Shown piece by piece: positions 1-5,256 of a stretch of 6,730 nucleotides of DNA. Each line of letters opens with the position of its first letter. Within the stretch, counting starts at the first letter, position 1. Both the position numbers and the translations under genes were made by a program. A model generated the notes under the pieces. That model made no database searches and was not told the origin of the DNA. It saw only the letters and a list, made by a program, of their open reading frames with translations. Source of the DNA: Sodalis-like endosymbiont of Proechinophthirus fluctus (GTDB taxonomy: Bacteria > Pseudomonadota > Gammaproteobacteria > Enterobacterales > Enterobacteriaceae); assembly GCF_001602625.1 (NCBI RefSeq), contig NZ_LECR01000067.1, positions 1 through 6,730 of the forward strand. Reading direction: 5' to 3'.

Positions 1-213
1 CCCGACCACCTCGCATTCGACCTGACTTACCGCCTTGCCGGTATAGCGTTCGATAAGGCAAGTGGCGCCGAGAGGCAATTGCAGCCCCACCGCTTCAAGC
101 ACCATGCCTGTTGCCCGCGTCAGCCGCCCATAGTGGCGGCAGTCCGGTAGGGCAGTAATCATACGTTCCTGGTGCGCCATCGCGTTAATCCAGCGTTCCA
201 GCTGCACGGTCAT
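1..213 (-). CDS. fliI: Flagellar export ATPase FliI, N-terminal 71 codons only (cut by window edge)
   Basis: FliI is the cytoplasmic ATPase of the flagellar type III export apparatus and resembles the F1-ATPase beta subunit. Translating the minus strand from the ATG at 213 gives an open frame to the window edge. It contains HYGRLTRATGMVLEA (about residues 27-41) and LQLPLGATCLIERYTGK (about 44-60), which match the N-terminal domain of enterobacterial FliI almost residue for residue. The Walker A and B motifs lie beyond the edge and cannot be checked. The ATG overlaps the fliH stop as ATGA (213-210), which fixes the start and implies coupled translation in the fliF-G-H-I operon. The visible part has no frame disruption, but whether the whole gene is intact is unknown. 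Confidence 0.95.
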   Translation of the reverse strand, partial: MTVQLERWINAMAHQERMITALPDCRHYGRLTRATGMVLEAVGLQLPLGATCLIERYTGKAVSQVECEVVG

Positions 214-896
214 GCGGCACCCTCCTTGAGTATCTGGCACAGCTGTTGCCAACGGGTTTCCAGGGTGGCATCCACTTCGCCATCCTCGGCGACAATCCGG
301 CAGCCGCCGCGCAGCAGCTGACCATCGGCTATCAGGAGCCAGCCCTGGCTTTCCAGGGTGCTGCCTAAATTACTCTGTAACGATGGTAGATCGTCGGGAT
401 GGACATATAGCCGCAGGCAACCGGCGAACAAAGGCCGATCATGCAGCAGTTGCTGGATAGTACTCAGCACCACGCGGCTATCGCACACCGGCGACTGACC
501 GAGGATTTTGCCCGCCGCTGTCAGCGCGATTTGCATCAGTCGCGTCGGCATCACCGCATCCATCCCTGCCAGGGTGGCTTTCAATTCGCGCAGAAAATCC
601 GCCATCTGTACAGTGATACGCTCCTGCTCGGCTTGCGCATCCTGCAGTCCCTGTTCAAAACCGTCGCTGTGCCCCTTATCAAAACCTTGCTGGTAGCCCT
701 GCTTTTCGCCTTCCTGCTTACCCTGCTTAAACCCGCGATGTTCCGCCTGGGTACGCAGGAGCGTCAGCTCCTCTTGCCAAGCTTTTTCATCGTGGTCCGC
801 TGACAGTAGCGTCGCGGGGAGGCTATCGGTGAAAGCTATGGACAAATCCGCTGGTAGCCAGTTTTGCCAGCGCGTTTGTTCGGCGGGCTCAGACAT
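210..896 (-). CDS. fliH: Flagellar export ATPase regulator FliH
   Basis: FliH is a cytoplasmic dimer that binds FliI, restrains its ATPase activity and docks it on the export gate and C ring. The chosen start gives 228 residues, the E. coli length. Two tryptophans near the N terminus (W10 and W13, in RWQNWLP) correspond to the Salmonella FliH pair W7 and W10, which is known to contact FlhA. Residues 55-83 hold eight glycines spaced exactly four apart, the family's GxxxG helix-packing region. The C-terminal FliI-binding domain is recognisable from SRLMQ-like TRLMQIAL (about 118-125), YVHPDDL (164-170), RGGCRI (196-201) and DATLETRW (209-216). The frame stays open upstream to 983, but that extension lies inside fliG and has no FliH similarity, so ATG 896 is preferred. 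It overlaps the end of fliG by 8 bases (ATGTCTGA). Confidence 0.96.
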   Translation of the reverse strand: MSEPAEQTRWQNWLPADLSIAFTDSLPATLLSADHDEKAWQEELTLLRTQAEHRGFKQGKQEGEKQGYQQGFDKGHSDGFEQGLQDAQAEQERITVQMADFLRELKATLAGMDAVMPTRLMQIALTAAGKILGQSPVCDSRVVLSTIQQLLHDRPLFAGCLRLYVHPDDLPSLQSNLGSTLESQGWLLIADGQLLRGGCRIVAEDGEVDATLETRWQQLCQILKEGAA

Positions 897-1884
897 AATT
901 TTCCCCATCCTTGTTGATGAGTATCTCATCAACATCGGCCAGACGGCGTGCCACGGCCAGAATCGCTTTACGCTCGGTTTCAACCCGCGATTCTTTCACC
1001 GGCGCGCTGAGGTTAATGTCGTCGCGCAATATTTCCGCCTGGCGCTGTGACATATTGCTCAAGATCCTATCCACCAGCGGCTGAGCACAGCCTTTCAGGG
1101 CAATTACGAGCGCATCGGTGTCGATCTCCTGCAGGATCCGCCGTAGGCTGTGGTCGTCCAAATTCTCCAGATCATCGAACGTAAACATGTGCTCAACGAT
1201 TTTCTCCGCCAGGCTTTCGTCGAGGGAGCGTACCGCATCGATTGCCGCCTCTTCCTGTCGGCTTTGCATATAATTAAGGATTTCTGCCGCTGGACGAACG
1301 CCGCCTTTGTTTCCTTGCCGGCTGCGCTGTCCGCGCAGCAAATCATTGAGGGCAAGGGCGAGCTCTTGCAGTGCGGCAGGTTGTAGACTGTCCAACGTAG
1401 CGATGCGCACTAGGATGTCGTTGCGCAGCGTTTCCTCGAAACTAGAGAGAATCTCGGCGGACAGGCTGCGCTTGAGCAGTACCAGAATGGCGGCGATTAC
1501 CTGTGGATGTTCGGCCTGAATAAGCGCTGCTACCGCCTGCGGTTTCATGGCATTCAGGGCGTCAATCCCTTTCCCTTTGACATTGTCCTCGCTGGTAATA
1601 TGCAGCTCTTCTAGCAGTAGCAGGGCACAATCCTCCCCCAGCGCGCTGATAAGGGCCCCGCGAAGGTAGTCGTAACCGTCCTTGTCTGGGTTTATCATCG
1701 TCTCGGCATCGAAATGAAACGCTTCAAGCACGCTAGTCAATTGCTGCCGGGAGTAAATACCCAGCGAGGCTATAGTTTTACCTATTGCTTCTACTTCCTT
1801 CTTACGCAGGTGTTTAAAGACGGCGGCGGCGCTCTCTTCCCCCAACGTCAGCATGACGATGGCGCTCTTTTCGATGGCATTCAT
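889..1884 (-). CDS. fliG: Flagellar motor switch protein FliG
   Basis: FliG is the C-ring protein that binds the MS ring (FliF) through its N-terminal domain and meets the stator MotA through its C-terminal domain, generating torque and reversing direction. From ATG 1884 the protein has 331 residues, the same as E. coli, and the numbering matches: EHPQ at 125-128, the GGVR hinge at 194-197, and MFTF at 233-236. The torque-helix charges K264, R281, D288 and D289 are all present; the arginine at 297 in E. coli is lysine here. An in-frame ATG at 1911 would add nine residues without FliG similarity and a 31-base overlap with fliF. ATG 1884 forms a four-base ATGA overlap with the fliF stop, as at fliH/fliI, so it is preferred, although the upstream Shine-Dalgarno is weak. 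Confidence 0.96.
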   Translation of the reverse strand: MNAIEKSAIVMLTLGEESAAAVFKHLRKKEVEAIGKTIASLGIYSRQQLTSVLEAFHFDAETMINPDKDGYDYLRGALISALGEDCALLLLEELHITSEDNVKGKGIDALNAMKPQAVAALIQAEHPQVIAAILVLLKRSLSAEILSSFEETLRNDILVRIATLDSLQPAALQELALALNDLLRGQRSRQGNKGGVRPAAEILNYMQSRQEEAAIDAVRSLDESLAEKIVEHMFTFDDLENLDDHSLRRILQEIDTDALVIALKGCAQPLVDRILSNMSQRQAEILRDDINLSAPVKESRVETERKAILAVARRLADVDEILINKDGENYV

Positions 1885-3572
1885 GATGGTTGTTGCTCGC
1901 GGGTTATCCATTGACGCAGTATCCGTGCCACCATCTGTGGCCGGGCGGCGGCAATCTCACGCAACTTCTGGATACTGTCCTCCATTGCCTGGCAGGCTTT
2001 TTCTCGCGCTTCCTTTTCCAAATCGCTGCGCGAAACGGGGCAAGGCTCATCCCGCGGCTGGTTGGCTTCGTACTGCGCCCGGATACGTTCGCGCTCGATC
2101 TCCTGTTGTCGCTGCCAAAGTGGACGAAACCCTTTACGCCACGCCAGCCAGAACAGCAGTGCCACCAGTACATAGCGCAGCGTGCTGAAGGCCATAGCCT
2201 GTAGGCCGGGATCCTGCCAGAACGGTGGCGGCAGCATATCCTGATTAGTGACAAAGCGGGTGTTGACGATGTTGAGTGTATCGCCACGTTCTCTTGAAAA
2301 GCCCATGGCTTCGTGTACCAGCGAGGTCACATCCTGCATTTCCTGCGGCGTCAACCGTACTGGCTTGCCGGTTCCGTCCTCACGGTCGTTAACCACCACT
2401 GCCACCGACAGGCGTTTAAGCACGCCGGGACGAAATCTGCTATGGGTCAGTGTACGATCGACTTCGTAATTGATGGTTTTATCATTCTGGCTGCTGCGCG
2501 GCTGCTGCACGATGGGTGACCCAGAGGGGGTGGGCGCCTGGGCACTATCCTTGCCGGCAGCGGGGTTGGTAGAGGATTCAATAGGCGCTATGGCCGGCGG
2601 AGTAGGCTGATTGCTAAGCGCCCCCGGTACACCGCCAGGAGCCTGAATACCGATCTGGTCGCTGGCGCTCAGCTGTTGGCTGCGGATCGCCATTTCCTCC
2701 GGGCGCCCGTTGGGTTTATGCTGCTCCGCCGTTTGCTCCACCGTGGTAAAGTCCAATTGGGCAGTCACTTCCGCGCGCACGTTGGCTGCGCCTATCACCG
2801 GCGCAAGTATCGCGTTGATGCGCCGCTGATAATCACTCTCCACTTCACGGGTATAGGCAAGCTGGGCCTTGCTGAGGTTAAGCTCATTATTGCCCGGCTG
2901 GGCAAGTAATTGACCCTGGCTATCTACCAGGGTAATATTTCCGGCGGGTAAATCAGGTACGGTGCCGGATACCAACCAGGTAATAGCTTGAATTTGACCG
3001 GCGTCCAGCGTGCGCCCTGGATACAACGTCAACGTCACCGAAGCAGTCACTGGCTTATGTCCGCGCACAAACAGCGAGGGTTTCGGCATCGCGATATGAA
3101 CCCTCGCCGATTTCACCGGGTTTAGCGTTTCAATAGTGCGGGCGATTTCGCCCTCCAGCGCCCGCTGATAATTGATCTGCTCGCTGAATTGGCTCATGCC
3201 GAATTTCTCGCGATCCAGCAGTTCAAACCCCAGTGTTCCCCCCTTCGGCAACCCCTTTCGTGCTAGAAGCAACCGGGTTTCATGGACCCGGTTGCTCGGC
3301 ACCATAATGGCGCCACTGTTGTCGGCAAAACGGTAGGGGATATTCATCGTGGTCAGTTCCGCCACCACAGCGCCACCGTCCTGGTCGCTGATATTGCTAT
3401 ACAAAATGCGATAATCCGGCGTTCTGGCCCATAATAGCAGGACAATAGCCAGCGCGATCCCTGCGGCGCTAGCCGCTAGTAGCACATATTTCGGATGGCA
3501 GCGAAAACGCGCTATTATGTTGGTCAAGCTTATTGTCGATTTAGCATCGATATCCATGGCCGAAGCATTCAT
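1881..3572 (-). CDS. fliF: Flagellar MS-ring protein FliF
   Basis: FliF forms the MS ring in the inner membrane, the foundation on which rod, C ring and export gate assemble. The protein has 563 residues, close to the 552-560 of E. coli and Salmonella. It shows a first membrane segment at about 29-49 and then the periplasmic ring-building domains, including SEQINYQRALEGE (130-142), ARVHIAMPKPSLF (156-168) and ITLVDSQGQLL (213-223). A low-complexity linker rich in Pro, Ser, Gln and Ala lies at about 310-362, and the second membrane segment at about 461-478. The charged cytoplasmic tail ends in MVARILRQWI (547-556), the FliG-binding helix. ATG 3572 is preceded at six bases by CAGGGA; the in-frame ATG at 3557 has no such site. 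It is the first gene of the leftward operon, opposite fliE. Confidence 0.97.
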   Translation of the reverse strand: MNASAMDIDAKSTISLTNIIARFRCHPKYVLLAASAAGIALAIVLLLWARTPDYRILYSNISDQDGGAVVAELTTMNIPYRFADNSGAIMVPSNRVHETRLLLARKGLPKGGTLGFELLDREKFGMSQFSEQINYQRALEGEIARTIETLNPVKSARVHIAMPKPSLFVRGHKPVTASVTLTLYPGRTLDAGQIQAITWLVSGTVPDLPAGNITLVDSQGQLLAQPGNNELNLSKAQLAYTREVESDYQRRINAILAPVIGAANVRAEVTAQLDFTTVEQTAEQHKPNGRPEEMAIRSQQLSASDQIGIQAPGGVPGALSNQPTPPAIAPIESSTNPAAGKDSAQAPTPSGSPIVQQPRSSQNDKTINYEVDRTLTHSRFRPGVLKRLSVAVVVNDREDGTGKPVRLTPQEMQDVTSLVHEAMGFSRERGDTLNIVNTRFVTNQDMLPPPFWQDPGLQAMAFSTLRYVLVALLFWLAWRKGFRPLWQRQQEIERERIRAQYEANQPRDEPCPVSRSDLEKEAREKACQAMEDSIQKLREIAAARPQMVARILRQWITREQQPS

Positions 3573-3578
3573 GCAGGA

Positions 3579-3584
3579 TCCCTG
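3579..3584 (-). promoter_or_regulatory. Shine-Dalgarno of fliF
   Basis: Read on the minus strand the bases are CAGGGA, six bases before ATG 3572. The alternative fliF ATG at 3557 lacks any comparable site, so this element decides the start. Confidence 0.6.
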
Positions 3585-3641
3585 AAGCAGAATTAAAAAT
3601 AAAGAATCATGATGGTATGTGATAGGGTGAGGAAATAAAAT

Positions 3642-3684
3642 CCCTGTGGGAATAGCGCTCCACTGCCCAACTATGTAATTTCCT
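3642..3684. promoter_or_regulatory. Candidate FlhD4C2 binding site
   Basis: The left half CCCTGTGGGAATAGCG (3642-3657) ends in the hallmark AATAGCG of the enteric FlhDC box and matches about 9 of 16 consensus bases. Eleven bases later comes AACTATGTAATTTCCT (3669-3684), which keeps the inverted CTAT core, about 6 of 16 bases. The 11-base spacing fits the known 10-12 base gap, and the site lies between the two class II genes it would serve. The second half is poor, so this is a candidate only. Confidence 0.4.
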
Positions 3685-3805
3685 AACCGTTGTCAATCTT
3701 GGCATAGAGAGACCAGATTGATAGGCAAATAAACTTGCGATTTTATTCTTAATTTCGCCATTTAGCGCTGCGTTGCCGTGCTAATGTCGCTGAAGTCAGG
3801 TATTT

Positions 3806-3813
3806 GAGGAGGT
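3806..3813 (+). promoter_or_regulatory. Strong Shine-Dalgarno of fliE
   Basis: GAGGAGGT lies three to four bases before the fliE ATG at 3817. It is nearly a perfect complement to the 16S rRNA tail and the strongest ribosome site in the window, which fits a small structural protein. It fixes the fliE start. Confidence 0.85.
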
Positions 3814-3816
3814 TGT

Positions 3817-4140
3817 ATGACAACCAATGCTATCCATTCTGTTTTGGCTATGATGAAAGTGACGGCACAGAAGGCGGCTGGAAATGTGGTAACACTCTCC
3901 GCACCGACTACCGCCGGTGCGGGTTTTATTAGTGAATTAAATAGCAGTATTAAACAAATAAACGGAATGCAAGTAAATGCCCAGCGCAAGGCGGAGAAAT
4001 TTGAGTTAGGTATGCCGGGAATCGCATTAAATGATGTTATAGTGGAAATGCAGAAGGCATCGCTAGCGCTGCATTTTGGAATTCAGATCAATAATAAATT
4101 GATTAATGCCTATCAAGAAGTGATGAATATGGCGGTATAA
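3817..4140 (+). CDS. fliE: Flagellar hook-basal body protein FliE (MS ring-rod junction)
   Basis: FliE is exported early through the flagellar type III apparatus and joins the MS ring to the proximal rod. The protein has 107 residues against 104 in E. coli. The C-terminal two thirds carry the family signature: AEKFELGMPG (59-68), IALNDVIVEMQKASLAL (69-85), and the terminal NNKLINAYQEVMNMAV (92-107), nearly identical to other enteric FliE. The N-terminal 35 residues diverge freely, as is usual. As in E. coli, fliE is a single-gene unit on the strand opposite fliF and fliD-S. By hand count the gene is about 42% GC (135 of 324 bases), clearly lower than sampled stretches of fliF (about 60%) and a little lower than those of fliD and fliS (about 47-48%). 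Confidence 0.95.
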   Translation: MTTNAIHSVLAMMKVTAQKAAGNVVTLSAPTTAGAGFISELNSSIKQINGMQVNAQRKAEKFELGMPGIALNDVIVEMQKASLALHFGIQINNKLINAYQEVMNMAV

Positions 4141-4151
4141 AATTTGGCGTT

Positions 4152-4216
4152 AGGCACTAGGCATTATACTCATTAAGTACTGAGCATCAGGCATTGGTCA
4201 TCAAGCACAGGGTATG
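4152..4216 (+). repeat. Imperfect tandem repeat of about 30 bases, two copies
   Basis: Just past fliE, AGGCATT begins at 4159 and again at 4189, and a third variant AGGCACT sits at 4152. After each AGGCATT, following a two-base length difference, come TCATTAAGTACTGAGCAT (from 4170) and TCATCAAGCACAGGGTAT (from 4198), alike at 13 of 18 positions. This looks like an old, diverged duplication of about 30 bases. It does not form a strong hairpin with a T run, so it is not called as the fliE terminator. Confidence 0.45.
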
Positions 4217-4325
4217 CGAACTGTAGGCTATGTTGGGCTGGGCTAGTATCGTATAAAATACCGTTATCTCGGTGGGGCTACTATATATCCGATAATAATA
4301 GGAATTTTTATTCAAATGGGGTATC
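4217..4325. other. AT-rich spacer with no recognisable feature
   Basis: I see no gene, RNA, terminator or repeat here. Minus-strand and plus-strand open frames across it are short and their translations resemble nothing I recognise. It lies between the repeat after fliE and the fliE-like remnant. Confidence 0.5.
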
Positions 4326-4526
4326 GTGAATAACACGAATGTCATGGCTGTGGCGCCGACAGGAGGAAGCATGTAATACGACGGCTAATGCCGACATCGC
4401 GGAGATTAACTCCATCAATCATGGCCGGCGCTTATGCCAACGTTGCGGAAAATTTTGAAAGAGGTTTACAAGCACGTGCCGATGCCTAGGATTAAAAAAG
4501 CTGATTGTGATAAATTGTTACCTTGA
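4326..4526 (+). pseudogene. Possible decayed fliE-like gene
   Basis: Three plus-strand frames carry short peptides in the same order as parts of the intact FliE. NVMAVAPT (4338-4361) resembles FliE NVVTLSAPT (23-31). IAEINS (4396-4413) resembles ISELNS (38-43). AENFERGLQARADA (4445-4486) resembles AEKFELGMPGIALNDV (59-74) with two residues missing. IKKAD (4491-4505) resembles MQKAS (78-82). The distance from NV to AE is 107 bases here and 108 in fliE. Frame shifts between blocks and stops at 4374 and 4487 mean no FliE product could be made. No remnant of the conserved FliE C terminus (NKLINAYQEVM) is visible. The reading rests on short degenerate matches found by eye; chance similarity or another small secretion-rod gene remain possible. 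Confidence 0.38.
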
Positions 4527-4533
4527 TAAGTTA

Positions 4534-4800
4534 TTACCCTGGAAATTTCAGCGCAGTTGCCCGATCAATCGCACGAATCTCTCTCATTTTACGAATCTCT
4601 CGTTCTCCCTTCTTTTTCATGCGCGGCCATACCGGCAGATTGAATATAATCTATTACTTTACGTACAGCATGAGACTATTCAGCGCGACAATGCTATCTC
4701 AATCTTTTGAGCGTGCCGATTCGATAATCTGATACGTTAATTGTAACGGTAGGGAAAATGGGTGCTTAGTTCGGAATACCATTAGAATAGTATTATCCTT
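4534..4800 (-). pseudogene. fliT: Probable remnant of fliT (FliD chaperone / FlhDC antagonist)
   Basis: In enteric bacteria fliT directly follows fliS. Here one minus-strand frame running from just after the fliS stop keeps coding-like fragments separated by stops. From ATG 4782 it reads LPLQLTYQIIESARSKD, like the FliT N-terminal helix (YQ-I--LS pattern), then a stop at 4701-4699. DSIVALNSLMLYVK follows (4698-4657), comparable to the FliT segment W-D-L---E--YL. After two stops (4656-4651) comes GEREIRKMREIRAIDRATAL, comparable to the conserved DNE--IK-LLQ-RLDELS-LI helix, ending in a stop at 4536-4534. About a third of a normal 120-residue FliT is missing. The position is a strong argument, the sequence similarity a weak one. 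No functional FliT can come from this frame. Confidence 0.42.
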
Positions 4801-5190
4801 CTATCGTTGTGGAGTAATTTCTTTCCAGGCGCTGGAAATTTTTTTCAGCAAAGCATCTACATGTTTTATCGCTTCAGGGTCATTATTTAAATTAGCCTTC
4901 AGCAAGGTATAGATCATATAGCGGTAGAGATTTGCCAGATCCTGTGCCAGAGTTTTGCCTTTTTCGTAATCTAGCGTGGCTAGCAAACCGCATTCAATGA
5001 TGGCAATAGCGCGGGAAACTTCCTCGCCACGCCGGGCGATGTTGCCACGTGCCATCCAGATACCTGCCTGGGCTAGCGCGCTATGAGCGCCATCAAAGAG
5101 CATGACAATCAACTGGTGCGGGGTCGCCCCGGCGATATCGGTTTGCAGACTGATTTGTTGGTAGGCGTTGATGCCCTGATCTGCAGACAT
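4801..5190 (-). CDS. fliS: Flagellin export chaperone FliS
   Basis: FliS binds the C terminus of flagellin in the cytoplasm, prevents its premature polymerisation and delivers it to the export gate. From ATG 5190 the protein has 129 residues, close to the usual 130-136. It shows AYQQI (9-13), GATPHQLIVMLFDGA (21-35), which is the family hallmark, AIAIIECGL (61-69), LDYEKG (73-78) and NLYRYM (87-92). An in-frame TTG at 5205 would add five residues. ATG is preferred because GGGAGA (5203-5198 on the minus strand) sits seven bases before it and itself spans the TTG. The gene lies 66 bases downstream of fliD in the same direction, as in other enterics. The usual third gene, fliT, is not intact. 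Confidence 0.95.
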   Translation of the reverse strand: MSADQGINAYQQISLQTDIAGATPHQLIVMLFDGAHSALAQAGIWMARGNIARRGEEVSRAIAIIECGLLATLDYEKGKTLAQDLANLYRYMIYTLLKANLNNDPEAIKHVDALLKKISSAWKEITPQR

Positions 5191-5197
5191 CGTCTTT

Positions 5198-5203
5198 TCT
5201 CCC
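5198..5203 (-). promoter_or_regulatory. Shine-Dalgarno of fliS
   Basis: GGGAGA on the minus strand, seven bases before ATG 5190. It overlaps the alternative TTG codon at 5205-5203, so it supports the ATG start. Confidence 0.65.
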
Positions 5204-5256
5204 AAGTGGCAGCTTACTGTTGGTTTGTGTGCTGGCTGTTAGCATCAGGCGGGCGA

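Larger units (their letters stand above)
3573..3816. promoter_or_regulatory. Divergent fliF / fliE regulatory region
   Basis: This 244-base AT-rich gap separates two genes that point away from each other, so it must hold the leftward fliFGHI promoter and the rightward fliE promoter. Both are class II (FlhDC, sigma 70) transcription units in enteric bacteria. I found no convincing sigma 28 promoter on either strand, and no strong sigma 70 -35/-10 pair at good spacing. Poor -35 boxes are normal for FlhDC-activated promoters. A weak leftward -10 candidate (TACCAT on + at 3612-3617 read on the opposite strand) is only suggestive. Confidence 0.75.

Noticed and set aside
441..803. Plus-strand open frame of 120 codons
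   Set aside because: It lies wholly inside fliH in antisense, has no ribosome site or recognisable domain, and its leucine-rich stretch is the mirror of the FliH glycine/glutamine repeat.
1853..2204. Two overlapping plus-strand frames of 104-111 codons
   Set aside because: Both are antisense to the C-terminal part of fliF and share no family features; they are shadows of a GC-rich gene.
4233..4259. TTGGGC ... TAAAAT as a sigma 70 promoter
   Set aside because: Spacing is 13-15 bases, too short, and there is no intact gene downstream to use it.
4187..4372. Minus-strand frame of 61 codons as a possible small gene or fliT
   Set aside because: Its translation has no similarity to FliT, and it overlaps the fliE-like remnant on the other strand. 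No ribosome site stands out.
4507..4732. Plus-strand frames of 67-69 codons
   Set aside because: They are the antisense of the proposed fliT remnant, lack a ribosome site, and read as compositionally random peptides.
4779..4800. Hairpin AATAC...GTATT as a terminator for fliS or fliE
   Set aside because: The stem is only five mostly A/T pairs with a long loop and no following T run, so it cannot be called a rho-independent terminator.
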